From an uncultured Eubacteriales bacterium (GTDB lineage: Bacteria; Bacillota; Clostridia; Oscillospirales; Acutalibacteraceae), in NCBI GenBank assembly GCA_900540085.1, contig UQEU01000004.1, positions 96,168 through 160,167 of the forward strand: a stretch of DNA of 64,000 bases. The letters run 5' to 3'. Of this stretch, positions 54,470 to 62,787 are shown in pieces; positions within the stretch are counted from its first letter, which is position 1, and each line of letters starts with the position of its first letter. Position numbers and translations under genes: made by a program. The notes under the pieces are model-generated. The model was given only the letters and a program-made list of their open reading frames with translations, searched no databases and had not been told where the DNA came from.

Positions 54470-56251
54470 ATGGACGAAAAAAATTACGGCTTTGACGCCG
54501 AAAGCGTTCGAGAAGAATTTAAAGAAAAATTTAATTGGAAAAACGATACGGAAGTTGACGAAATGGTAACACCGAACAAAGTTTGGCTGAAACTGCTCAT
54601 TTCATTTTTAATTACCGTTGTTGTCGGTGCAGTGGCTTACTACATTATGATTCCTGCATTAAACATTAAAAGCACTGACTTCTATGTTTTTCTCGCAATT
54701 TTAATAGGTGCATTTTGGGTATCGTTTACAATGCAGTGTAAACTTAACAGAAACCCCGAATACAGACCATACATTCAAAAAAAGTCTAAAATTCCTGTCA
54801 TCATAGTAGCAGTTGTTGCAGTTGCTGTCGGAATAGGCGCACTTACAGGTGCAACTATTTTCAGAGCAAAAGACTATTCAAAACTTATTGAAATTAAAGA
54901 AAGCAATTTTGAAGAAGATTTCAAAAATATCAGCTATGACACAGTTCCGAGACTTAACGAATCAACGGCATACACTCTTGCCGACCAGCAACTCGGCTCA
55001 CTTTCCGCCTACAAATCACAGTATTTGGTATCAGCTGATACCAACCAGATAAACTATAAAAACAGACCTGTAAGAGTTGCGTATTTGCAATACTCAAACA
55101 TTTTTAAATGGTTCAACAACACCAAACACGGCATCCCTGCTTATATGATAATTGATGTTGTTTCGCAAAATGTTTCGGCAGTAAAACTCGACGAAGGTAT
55201 AAAATATTCTCCAAGCGAACTTTTCAACGAAAAACTTGCAAGACATTTGCGTTTTCAATACCCGACATACATTATGGACAAGTCAAATTTTGAAATTGAC
55301 GACAATAAAAATCCTTATTGGGTTACTGCCGTACTCGATAAAAAAATAGGTCTTTTCGGCGGTACTGATGTCAAGGGTGCAATCATTACAGACGCCGTAA
55401 CAGGAGAAAGCACATATTACGACATTAAAGATGTTCCGACTTGGGTTGACAGAGTTTATTCCGACTCTTTGCTTTTACAGCAATACAACTATTACGGCAA
55501 ACTTCAAAACGGATTTTGGAACTCTATAATTTTCCAAGACGATGTTAACATTGCATCTGAGGGCAACGGCTACATTGCACTTAACGATGATGTTTGGTAC
55601 TACACAGGCGTAACTTCTCCTCAAAGCGACGCTTCAAACTTTGGTTTTGTACTCATTAACCAAAGAACAAAAGAAACAAGATACTATGAAAAAGGCGGTG
55701 CAACGGAAAAGAGTGCAATGGGTTCTGCACAAGACGCACTTCAAAACTACAAATATACCGCTTGCTTCCCCGTACTTTTAAGCATAGAAGGTCAGCCGAC
55801 CTACTTTATGAGTATGATTGGCTCTGAAAACACCGTAAAAGCATACTCTTTGGTAAACCTTGAAGACAAAACTATTGTAGGCTCGGGTATTTTGGGCGAC
55901 GCAAAATCAGACGACGAAGCATTGAGAAACGCAGTTCAAAACTATCTTGACGCACTCAAAGGAAAGGGTGCAATAGACAACGGCGTAAGTGCTGAAGACA
56001 TTGCGGCAAATCCCGAAAATGTAACTCCCGAAGAAACGACAAGCACCGTTTCGGGCGAGATTACCGATATACGAAGTGCCGTTTTAAACGGAAATACCTG
56101 CTACTATCTCAAAGTCGGCGAAACATATTACTATATCAATGCAGTTGACGATATGAGTGTTGTTTTGCTCAACAAAGGCGACAAAGTAACGGTAACTTTT
56201 GACAAAAATGCAAAAGGCGAATATATTAAAGCAAACTCAATAAAAAAATAA
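54470..56251 (+). CDS. Large membrane protein with extracytoplasmic domain, unrecognised
   Basis: The 593-residue protein has a cytoplasmic N-terminal 40 residues, three transmembrane helices (about 44-65, 72-92, 108-130) and a C-terminal domain of about 430 residues outside the membrane. The last 60 residues (SGEITDIRSAV, CYYLKVGETYYYI, GDKVTVTFD) resemble an OB-fold-like beta barrel. I do not recognise the family. A GGAG site precedes the ATG; it is monocistronic. Confidence 0.8.
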   Translation: MDEKNYGFDAESVREEFKEKFNWKNDTEVDEMVTPNKVWLKLLISFLITVVVGAVAYYIMIPALNIKSTDFYVFLAILIGAFWVSFTMQCKLNRNPEYRPYIQKKSKIPVIIVAVVAVAVGIGALTGATIFRAKDYSKLIEIKESNFEEDFKNISYDTVPRLNESTAYTLADQQLGSLSAYKSQYLVSADTNQINYKNRPVRVAYLQYSNIFKWFNNTKHGIPAYMIIDVVSQNVSAVKLDEGIKYSPSELFNEKLARHLRFQYPTYIMDKSNFEIDDNKNPYWVTAVLDKKIGLFGGTDVKGAIITDAVTGESTYYDIKDVPTWVDRVYSDSLLLQQYNYYGKLQNGFWNSIIFQDDVNIASEGNGYIALNDDVWYYTGVTSPQSDASNFGFVLINQRTKETRYYEKGGATEKSAMGSAQDALQNYKYTACFPVLLSIEGQPTYFMSMIGSENTVKAYSLVNLEDKTIVGSGILGDAKSDDEALRNAVQNYLDALKGKGAIDNGVSAEDIAANPENVTPEETTSTVSGEITDIRSAVLNGNTCYYLKVGETYYYINAVDDMSVVLLNKGDKVTVTFDKNAKGEYIKANSIKK

Positions 56252-56257
56252 ATCATA

Positions 56258-56290
56258 AAAAATGCACCTTAAATTTAAGGTGCATTTTTT
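56258..56290. terminator. Bidirectional terminator
   Basis: AATGCACCTTAAA pairs with TTTAAGGTGCATT, with T runs on both strands, between the convergent membrane protein and SDR genes. Confidence 0.88.
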
Positions 56291-57062
56291 ATTTAGGCAT
56301 ATATATTTTTCCCACAAGCGAATTTACTGTTTTATACGGCAAAATGCGTTGTAAAAAACATAAAAATTTATACTTAATACCGACTGTTACAATAACGGGC
56401 ATTTTCTTTTTCATTGCAATTTTCACGACAGCCTCTGCAATATCCGACGCATTCATTCCGTTAATCTCGTCGTTTTCCATAACAGACACACTTTTTGTTA
56501 TCATACCGCCGTATGTATCGTCGCCCAAAAAGTTTTTATCTCTTGATGCAGTAAAACCTGTTTTAACATCACCCAAACGAACGGCACAAACAGAAATGCC
56601 GAACATTTTAAGTTCATTTGCAAGAGAACAGGAAAGCGACTCGATTGCAGATTTTGTAGATGAATAAAAAGACTGAAAAGGAATGGAAAAAACAGACGCT
56701 GCCGAAGAAATAAAGACAATTCTTCCCTTACTTTCACGCAATTTCGGCAAAGCATTTTTTACAACCGTAATTTGAGCAAAATAGTTGAGTTCAAACTGTT
56801 TGCGTATTTCAGACATTTCTGTAAATTCAACACATCCCGAAACACCGAAGCCGGCGTTGTTGATGAGCAAATCTACCTTTTCAATTTGCTCAAAAGCATT
56901 TTTTACATTTTCTTCATTTGTAATATCGCACTTAATATTTTTAACACCCGATAAATCGCAGGGCGTTCTTGACAAACATACGACTTCAAAACCTTTTTCA
57001 AGCAGAACTTTTGCCATTTCCTTACCGATACCGCTTGAAGCACCCGTTATAACCGCCGTCAT
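56289..57062 (-). CDS. SDR family oxidoreductase
   Basis: The 257-residue protein is a classical short-chain dehydrogenase: TGASSGIG at residues 6-13, NNAGFG, the catalytic serine in FISSAAS and YSSTK (Tyr and Lys). The C-terminus is hydrophobic and basic (FLCFLQRILPYKT), which suggests membrane association as in several lipid-modifying SDRs. Substrate unknown. Confidence 0.88.
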   Translation of the reverse strand: MTAVITGASSGIGKEMAKVLLEKGFEVVCLSRTPCDLSGVKNIKCDITNEENVKNAFEQIEKVDLLINNAGFGVSGCVEFTEMSEIRKQFELNYFAQITVVKNALPKLRESKGRIVFISSAASVFSIPFQSFYSSTKSAIESLSCSLANELKMFGISVCAVRLGDVKTGFTASRDKNFLGDDTYGGMITKSVSVMENDEINGMNASDIAEAVVKIAMKKKMPVIVTVGIKYKFLCFLQRILPYKTVNSLVGKIYMPK

Positions 57063-57144
57063 ACATACTCCCCCTGTACGCTGTACTTAATTTACTTAAT
57101 TTCAGTATATCATTTGTTTGAAAAAATGCAAACATTATTTTATT

Positions 57145-57173
57145 TGACTTAAAAAAATATATCTGATAAAATA
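57145..57173 (+). promoter_or_regulatory. Promoter of the SGNH hydrolase gene
   Basis: TTGACT-N17-TAAAAT, 28 bp upstream of the ATG. Confidence 0.7.
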
Positions 57174-57200
57174 ATTTTATCGCTCAAGGAGAATGAAATT

Positions 57201-57830
57201 ATGAAAATAAATAAAAACGACAAAGTCCTGTTTATAGGCGACAGTATAACAGATATTTCTTTTAACAAAAGATTTAACCACACAATTAAAGGCAAAAATG
57301 TATATGCACTGCAAGTATCCAAAGAAATAAAAAGACACGCAAAAAGTGTAAAGTTTTATTATAAAGGTATTGCAAGCAACCGTACATACCACCTTTATGA
57401 CAGGCTGACAAAAGACTGCATCAACTTAAAACCCGACAAAATAATAATGCTTATCGGTGTAAATGACGCATGGGAAAATTATGTACCTGAACAATATCCG
57501 CCTCTTACAAGACCGATGGAACCGCACCTGAAAGAAATATTCCGCAGAATAAAGTGCGAATTGCCGAATACGGAAGTTTTAGTCTTATTGCCGTTTTTAA
57601 TTGACTCTGTAAAAGAAAAACTTCCTTTCCACAAAGTACTTGACGAATTCAGAGAAAAAATTGAAAAAATCGCAAAAGAAAACGGTGCTGAAATTGTTGA
57701 CTTACAAAAAGTTTTTGACAAAGTACAAACTATATGCGAATCGAAACTTTTAGCCGTTGACGGAATTCATCCTACAAATTTAGGTCATAAAGTAATAGCA
57801 AAAGAAGTTCTTAACAAAATAGAATATTAA
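57201..57830 (+). CDS. SGNH/GDSL-family hydrolase
   Basis: The 209-residue protein has the block I motif IGDSITD with the nucleophile serine, the oxyanion residues G (KGIASNR) and N (IGVND), and block V DGIHPTNLGH with the catalytic Asp and His. It has no signal peptide, so it acts in the cytoplasm, probably as an acyl or acetyl esterase of sugars or lipids. AAGGAG precedes the ATG. Confidence 0.92.
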   Translation: MKINKNDKVLFIGDSITDISFNKRFNHTIKGKNVYALQVSKEIKRHAKSVKFYYKGIASNRTYHLYDRLTKDCINLKPDKIIMLIGVNDAWENYVPEQYPPLTRPMEPHLKEIFRRIKCELPNTEVLVLLPFLIDSVKEKLPFHKVLDEFREKIEKIAKENGAEIVDLQKVFDKVQTICESKLLAVDGIHPTNLGHKVIAKEVLNKIEY

Positions 57831-57859
57831 AAAATTGCAGATATGATTTTATTTGCAGA

Positions 57860-57891
57860 AAAAAAGCCTAGTATAAAACTCGGCTTTTTTG
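57860..57891. terminator. Terminator between SGNH hydrolase and beta-helix remnant
   Basis: AAAAAAGCC and GGCTTTTTT with AGT/ACT inside form an imperfect hairpin, T-rich on both strands. Confidence 0.7.
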
Positions 57892-57904
57892 TTTGTTTAA
57901 CTTT

Positions 57905-58565
57905 TTAAACTAATTCAGCGTCTTTTGAAATTGAAAATCCGTCAAAACTTAATTTATTTGCATAACCGTCTGAAATGTAAATAACATACATACTTGTCGC
58001 TGCGTCTTGTTGAACTTTACCTGTGAACACATTGTTTGCACACACAATATTTTTATGAGGAACACCGTAAACTGTTACTGCACTGTCAGAAAAATATCCG
58101 TTTCCGCCTACTGATGACTGAACAACATTTTCAAATGTATTGTTAGTGATTTGAATTTTGATTGAATTTCTGTCTGTTGAACTGTCTGATACTTCCACAT
58201 GAAGATAGCGTTTTGTTTCAAAGCCATTTTCTGCCATAGTTTTGGAATTTGTAAAAGTACAGTTGTTTACAACAAGTTCTGCACCTGCGTTAGGCGTAAC
58301 TTGGATGCCTTCCCATTCAAAATTTCTAAAAGTACAACCTTCAAAAACAAGTTTACCTGTCAAGCCTGTTGCATACACAAGTGAAGCATTTTTATTGGTG
58401 TTTGTAGCCTGTTCAAAAGTAATGTTTTTGAAAGTAATGTTTTTGTCTTTAGCCACATATACAGGTTGTCCTGAGATAACAGTATTGCCTGTACCTACAA
58501 GTGTTATGTTTTTGTTTACACTCATTGTCTTTTCGAGTTTAACATCACCGTTAATATAAACAGTG
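57905..58565 (-). pseudogene. Beta-helix surface protein, C-terminal part cut by the element
   Basis: About 218 residues of a parallel beta-helix protein: repeated N-x-T-F and NNCTF-type turns (ITFKNITFEQ, FEGCTFRNF, VVNNCTFTNS, ITNNTFENV, CANNVFTGK), as in pectate-lyase-like or adhesin folds. The N-terminal part, with signal peptide and start, is missing because the recombinase gene of the integrated element begins at once upstream of VYINGD. The rest should lie beyond the right end of the element, outside the window. Confidence 0.75.
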
Positions 58566-60336
58566 GCTCGCCGCCACATAAAACGTTGACACCGAAAGCC
58601 TTGTCCCTTTGGTTACGCACCTTTTGGACTATTGTGGCTTCTAAGCTACTCTCGATGTCCCACTTAAAATTTACGACTTTTCCTCTGTAACCGGCTTTTT
58701 CAAGCTCGTCCTCCGTTAATGTTCCCGATTCAAGCAGCATTTGAATATCGGACTTTAACTGAATGTCAATTTTCGATTCGTCGCCGTCGTGAATGATTAT
58801 TTTATCAATAATAATTGACAAATCGCCTTTGTCAAGCTTTTTCTTATTGACAATATCTCTGAAAATCTCAATAGCGTTTTTGGCAATTCGATTAACCTCA
58901 ATTGTTTGATTTCGGCGTTCAACCATTAAAGCCGTCTGCTTTTCCAAGCCTTCAATTTTTGATATGAGTTCGTTTTCCATATCCTCATAAGCTTCCTCAA
59001 TCATATCTCGCTGCTCTTCGTCGGCTTTCATAATATCTCTGATTTTTTGCTTTTGCGTTGCCTTGTATTCCTCTTTTGCCCTTGCCAAATCTACCTGCAA
59101 ATCCGCAACGCTGTCTGCATTTGATTTCAAATCGTCCGCTTCGTTTGCGATATTCTTTTCGAGCTCGGCAATCATCTTGTCGGAGGTTTTCATAATTCGC
59201 TCAACATATTTTTTCAAAACGGTATCAAGCACATCAACTCTGATATGATGAGAGGTACAACCTTTAAGCCCACGCTTATGATAAGTTCCGCAGGTATATG
59301 CCGGCGCCAAATCGGGTCGGCTCATTGAAAACATCGGACTTCCGCACTCGCCGCAAAACAAGAATCCGGAATAGTCGTTATCGTATTTTTTCGTTCCACG
59401 GTAATTGTTTTTTGTCCTTGTTTTAAGCTGCTGCTGTGCTTTCATAAATTCTCTTGTGGAAACTATCGGTGTATGATGATTTTCAAAAACTATGTTTTCC
59501 TCAGCGTTGAGCCTTTTATCGGGTCCGTTAATTCGCTTGCGTGTATATTTTCGCTGGCGAAGTGTGCCGATATAAAAATCGTTTTGCAAAATTCCGCTGA
59601 CGGTCGGTATAGCCCAAACAGGCGAAGCCTTAAGCTTAATATCAACCTTTTTCTTATTTAATTCCGCCATCTTACGCTTGCGTTCGATTTCAACCATTCG
59701 AGGGGTTGGAATTTTTTCGTCTGTCAAGGTGTTTGCTATTTTCTTGTATCCCATTCCGCCGTTATACATTTCAAAAATCCTGCGAACAACCTCTGCACAG
59801 GCTTCGTCAACCTCGTAGGTCATATTTTTGCTGTCAATCATATAGTAGCCGTACGGAACGGCACAAATCCAATCGGCGTTATTCTGACGCATTTCAACAA
59901 CCTTTTTAACCTTTTTGGAAGCGTCGGTAACAGGCATTTCGTTTAGTAAAAATCGCACCTGAATATTATTCCAATCGTCATATGTCGGATAATCTATTCC
60001 GTCTCCGATTGATATAATACGCACTCCTGCATCACGCAAATCCTCAAGTTCAACAAGTCCCTTGCTGTTCCTACGGGAAAAACGGGACAAGTCCTTAATC
60101 AAAAGAATATCGTAATCACCACTCATAAGCAACGGGCGCATTTTCATATAGGATTCACGCTGCTCAAAGGTATAACCCGAACGGTCTCGGTCAACATAAT
60201 AATCAACTTCTGCGTCGGAAAATCTTTGCTTTAAGTACGCTTTTATAATTCTTCTTTGGTTTTCAATAGAGGTATTATCTCTGTCTTTTTCGGTATCAAC
60301 CGAAATACGCATATATGCCGCTATCTTCTTACCCAA
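58522..60336 (-). CDS. Large serine recombinase (element integrase)
   Basis: The 604-residue protein has an N-terminal resolvase domain (AYMRISVDTEKDRDNTS with the catalytic serine near residue 12, then IKDLSRFSR), a recombinase domain, a zinc beta-ribbon (CGECGSPMF and CTSH region, about 335-375) and a long coiled-coil motif. This is the integrase type of clostridial integrative elements. It starts with TTG behind GGTGGTG. Its last codons cross the insertion junction and read into host beta-helix DNA, so its C-terminus depends on the target. Confidence 0.93.
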   Translation of the reverse strand: MGKKIAAYMRISVDTEKDRDNTSIENQRRIIKAYLKQRFSDAEVDYYVDRDRSGYTFEQRESYMKMRPLLMSGDYDILLIKDLSRFSRRNSKGLVELEDLRDAGVRIISIGDGIDYPTYDDWNNIQVRFLLNEMPVTDASKKVKKVVEMRQNNADWICAVPYGYYMIDSKNMTYEVDEACAEVVRRIFEMYNGGMGYKKIANTLTDEKIPTPRMVEIERKRKMAELNKKKVDIKLKASPVWAIPTVSGILQNDFYIGTLRQRKYTRKRINGPDKRLNAEENIVFENHHTPIVSTREFMKAQQQLKTRTKNNYRGTKKYDNDYSGFLFCGECGSPMFSMSRPDLAPAYTCGTYHKRGLKGCTSHHIRVDVLDTVLKKYVERIMKTSDKMIAELEKNIANEADDLKSNADSVADLQVDLARAKEEYKATQKQKIRDIMKADEEQRDMIEEAYEDMENELISKIEGLEKQTALMVERRNQTIEVNRIAKNAIEIFRDIVNKKKLDKGDLSIIIDKIIIHDGDESKIDIQLKSDIQMLLESGTLTEDELEKAGYRGKVVNFKWDIESSLEATIVQKVRNQRDKAFGVNVLCGGEPLFILTVMLNSKRQ

Positions 60337-60485
60337 AACATCACCACCAATATTATATTTGATTTATGTTCTGCTTTATGAACAACATTGTAACATACTT
60401 GTATATAGAAATCAATAAAATTTGAAGAATGTTTATGAAAGTTAATATTATGTACGGCAGAAATAATTCTGCCATTTGAACGAGC

Positions 60486-60737
60486 TTATCGTTCCAAGTC
60501 TTTACTTCGTTTGCGAGCTCGTTCTCTTGCCATAACATCTCTGTTATGAAGCAATAATTCCGTTGTATTTTGGATAAGGTCTTCCGTTCCGGACAAAAAG
60601 TTTACTACCTTATATCCTTTTTGGTTCCACTGCCTATATTCCGGTCTCAAAGACTCTCGAAGCTCCTTGTCGTCTTTTTCTTCCTTTGAAAACCAATAAT
60701 AGGCTATCTTTACCTTGTCATCTACTTCCATAAACAT
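60486..60737 (-). CDS. Small conserved-looking element protein, unrecognised
   Basis: The 83-residue acidic-basic protein (IAYYWFSKEEKDDKELRES at residues about 11-29, then GYKVVNFLSGTEDLI, ending in a KRSKDLER basic tail) has a strong GGAGG site before its ATG and sits between the recombinase and mobC genes. No domain was recognised; such small genes often accompany serine recombinases on clostridial elements. Confidence 0.6.
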   Translation of the reverse strand: MFMEVDDKVKIAYYWFSKEEKDDKELRESLRPEYRQWNQKGYKVVNFLSGTEDLIQNTTELLLHNRDVMARERARKRSKDLER

Positions 60738-60822
60738 AAGTTAAACCTCCGTTTATTCCATATTTTTCCTCAAATTTATTGTTTCTATTCAGTCATTGTT
60801 TTTTACCTGCCGGAGAAGAAAG

Positions 60823-61158
60823 CTATTTCCACAGCAAACTGCTCTTTTCGGGATACAGGTATTTCTTTTCAATTTCAAGCTGAAATTTCTTTAATTTATC
60901 AATTTTGTCTTTCAACAGTCTTGTGTCAACAAAACCGAGTGAATTTGCTTTGATTGCTATTTGATTTAGGTTGTTGCTCATTGCGTAAAACTGACGCATT
61001 AAGTCGTAAAATCTGTCATCGGGTTTTTCTCTCGGCTCATAACCCTTAATCAGTATTCTTAACACGGCACTCTGAGACAGTCCGCTAAGTTCAACCTTTT
61101 TCATAAAATCGGCATTTTCTTTTTCTGAAAGCCAAAACTGTTTTTTTATTCTTTTCAT
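60823..61158 (-). CDS. mobC: MobC-like relaxosome protein
   Basis: The 111-residue protein begins with a ribbon-helix-helix-like segment (KKQFWLSEKENADFMKK), followed by the MobC-type core with LRILIKGYEPRE and NNLNQIAIKAN. MobC proteins help the relaxase open oriT. The relaxase itself is not in the window. AAGGAG precedes the ATG. Confidence 0.82.
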   Translation of the reverse strand: MKRIKKQFWLSEKENADFMKKVELSGLSQSAVLRILIKGYEPREKPDDRFYDLMRQFYAMSNNLNQIAIKANSLGFVDTRLLKDKIDKLKKFQLEIEKKYLYPEKSSLLWK

Positions 61159-61290
61159 AGAACTCCTTTCTAATCTTAGAGACAGCTATATTTAGGAGAT
61201 AGATATATTTTTTGCGGCAGGTAAATATCTTGCTCCTTTAGTATTACTTCACTCTGTTTTATCGACTTTTGAAAATCCGAAAAGCCGATT

Positions 61291-61629
61291 TCAAAACTTT
61301 TTGAGATAAATAATATTTGCTTTTCCCTGTCCCTGCCTGTTTCGCTGTATCAAATCCGCTTTTTCAAGCTCGCCGAACAGTCTTATTATTTTGTCGTGAC
61401 CGAAATGCAGCAGCTCCTGACCTTGTTTTATTGTGAAGAATTGATACACTCTGCCGTACCTATCAACCCAGCCGTTTCTTGCGGATAAATACATTCGGTC
61501 AAGCAGCAATGCGTACAGCATTTTTGCGTCGGTAGAAACCGAACAGTATTTTTGGTCGGTAAACAATGCTTTCGGGATTTTATAGAAAACATATTTTTCC
61601 GCTTCGTTTTTCTTAAAGTATTTGTTCAA
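61291..61629 (-). CDS. repA: RepA_N-type replication initiator, short form
   Basis: The 112-residue protein matches the N-terminal domain of replication initiator protein A: FYKIPKALFTDQKY, then MLYALLLDRMYLS, WVDRYGRVYQFFTI and a winged-helix end. The TTG at 61629 follows AAGGAGG, while the upstream ATG has no site. It lacks the C-terminal part of longer RepA proteins. It may allow transient replication of the excised element. Confidence 0.83.
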   Translation of the reverse strand: MNKYFKKNEAEKYVFYKIPKALFTDQKYCSVSTDAKMLYALLLDRMYLSARNGWVDRYGRVYQFFTIKQGQELLHFGHDKIIRLFGELEKADLIQRNRQGQGKANIIYLKKF

Positions 61630-61698
61630 ATTAAGCCTCCTTCTTTCTGTTTTGAAAAGGTGCATTTTTACGCTGTTTTTAGTTTGCTTTCATCTTTC

Positions 61699-61755
61699 TT
61701 ATGGCGGGTAATATATTTCCCTGTCTTTTGTTTTTAGCCTTGTTATTCGTGCCAT
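61699..61755 (-). CDS. Possible 18-residue leader peptide upstream of repA
   Basis: ATG behind AAGGAG starts an 18-codon frame (MARITRLKTKDREIYYPP) about 70 bp before repA. The next frame continues as ITRHKKDESKLKTA, so it may also be a longer small protein with a frameshift. It could act as a leader peptide; the support is the ribosome site only. Confidence 0.35.
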   Translation of the reverse strand: MARITRLKTKDREIYYPP

Positions 61756-61765
61756 AATAAAAACT

Positions 61766-62070
61766 CCTTTCACTCATTTGTACAAAAGGGTGCATTTTGG
61801 ACACCCAAAATTGCCGATTTAACGAATAATTTTTTGAAAAATATTTTTTACCCCTCTACTTGTTTGAACCGGGAGTGCCTTTTTGCACCCCCCCATAAGT
61901 CGGAAATTTTTTCAAAAACCCTTCACTTGTTTGAAATGGGAGCAGCATTTTTTGGGGGTGTTTTTTAAAAAGTTCATAATCTTTTAACATTTAGTCCCTT
62001 CACTCATTTGGACAAAGGGTGCCGAAATGCACACCCAAAATCGTCGATTTAATAAAAAATTTGCAAAAAA
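61766..62070. repeat. Four imperfect ~70-bp hairpin repeats
   Basis: Units starting near 61767, 61852, 61919 and 61996 share a core of about 24 bp of the form CCCTTCACTYRTTTG-NAN-RGGG followed by a second stem GGGTG...CACCC (clear in units 1 and 4, partly in 2). The two stems share the GGG arm and so exclude each other. They lie upstream of repA on the minus strand and may be replication control, iteron or oriT DNA. The remaining part of this 590-bp gap holds the hip operators. Confidence 0.7.
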
Positions 62071-62122
62071 ATAAGAAGCCTTTTTCTCAAGCAAGAAAGA
62101 AACTTCTAATTATTAAAGAATT

Positions 62123-62179
62123 TATACCCTAAGAGGTATAGTTTTCTTTTTAAGTAAACAATATACCCGATAGGGTTTA
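62123..62179 (+). promoter_or_regulatory. Two outer Hip operator palindromes
   Basis: ATACCCTAAGAGGTAT (about 62124-62139) and TACCCGATAGGGTTTA (62164-62179) are variants of the palindrome CCCTA-x-AGGG found over the hip promoter. Three spaced copies suggest cooperative binding by a HipB dimer. Confidence 0.7.
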
Positions 62180-62196
62180 TTATAACAAATATCTTA

Positions 62197-62225
62197 TTGA
62201 CATTGCACCCTAAAGGGTGTAGAAT
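62197..62225 (+). promoter_or_regulatory. hip operon promoter with embedded operator
   Basis: TTGACA (62197-62202) and TAGAAT (62220-62225) with 17-bp spacing. The palindrome CACCCTAAAGGGTG fills the spacer, so a bound HipB dimer would block the polymerase. Confidence 0.85.
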
Positions 62226-62257
62226 AAGCATAGATAATAACTACAAGGAGCAGTAAT

Positions 62258-62461
62258 ATGAACCCGATTGCTGAATTTGTAAAAGAAAACAGAAAAGCGG
62301 CAGGACTTACGCAGGAGCAATTTGCATTGCGTTCGGGTCTTGGGCTTCGCTTTGTGCGTGAGCTTGAGCAGGGCAAGGAAACCGTGCGTATGGATAAGGT
62401 AAATGTTGCCCTTGCAATGTTCAACGCACAGGCTGTTGCCGGAAAGAAGGAAGATAAATGA
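62258..62461 (+). CDS. hipB: HipB-like antitoxin/repressor
   Basis: The 67-residue Xre-type helix-turn-helix protein (ENRKAAGLTQEQFALRSGL, then FVRELEQGKETVRMDKVN) is the DNA-binding member of the hip operon and probably binds the three palindromes upstream. AAGGAG precedes the ATG. It overlaps the next gene by four bases (ATGA). Confidence 0.92.
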   Translation: MNPIAEFVKENRKAAGLTQEQFALRSGLGLRFVRELEQGKETVRMDKVNVALAMFNAQAVAGKKEDK

Positions 62462-62787
62462 GCGTATTCAGAACTGCCTATGTTTATGTGAGAAACACCT
62501 TTGCCGGCGTCCTCAAGGAAACGGACAACGGCTATTCTTTCAAATATGATGCCGATTATTTACAGAGCGAAAATGCGTCTGCCGTTTCACTCACCCTGCC
62601 TTTGCAAGCGGAAGAATACACATCAAAAACTTTGTTTTCGTTTTTTGACGGCCTTATTCCCGAAGGCTGGCTTTTGAAAATTGTAACCGATAATTGGAAA
62701 ATTGACAGCCACGACCGCTTCGGCGTTTTGCTCGTAGCCTGCAAGGACGGAATCGGCAATGTTTCAATAAGGGAGGAAAAAGAATGA
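62458..62787 (+). CDS. hipS: HipS-like protein (HipA N-terminal subdomain)
   Basis: The 109-residue protein corresponds to the N-terminal subdomain of HipA (VYVRNTFAGVL, FSFFDGLIPEGW, DRFGVLL). In the tripartite HipBST system this small protein is separate from the kinase and acts as the antitoxin by blocking the active site. The order hipB-hipS-hipT and the overlaps on both sides (ATGA) match that system. The HipS assignment is from layout and sequence, not experiment. Confidence 0.85.
   Translation: MSVFRTAYVYVRNTFAGVLKETDNGYSFKYDADYLQSENASAVSLTLPLQAEEYTSKTLFSFFDGLIPEGWLLKIVTDNWKIDSHDRFGVLLVACKDGIGNVSIREEKE

Noticed and set aside
57905..58579. A complete 224-residue gene starting at the ATG at 58579
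   Set aside because: The first residues (MWRRA) come from the element end, no ribosome site is present, and a beta-helix protein of this type needs a signal peptide; it is a remnant.
60353..60538. A 61-codon minus-strand frame between the recombinase and the small element gene
   Set aside because: It overlaps the better-supported gene at 60486-60737 in another frame, has no ribosome site and its hydrophobic content comes from AT-rich DNA.
61766..62070. CRISPR array
   Set aside because: The units are long, imperfect and only four, with no constant-length spacers and no cas genes; they are hairpin repeats.
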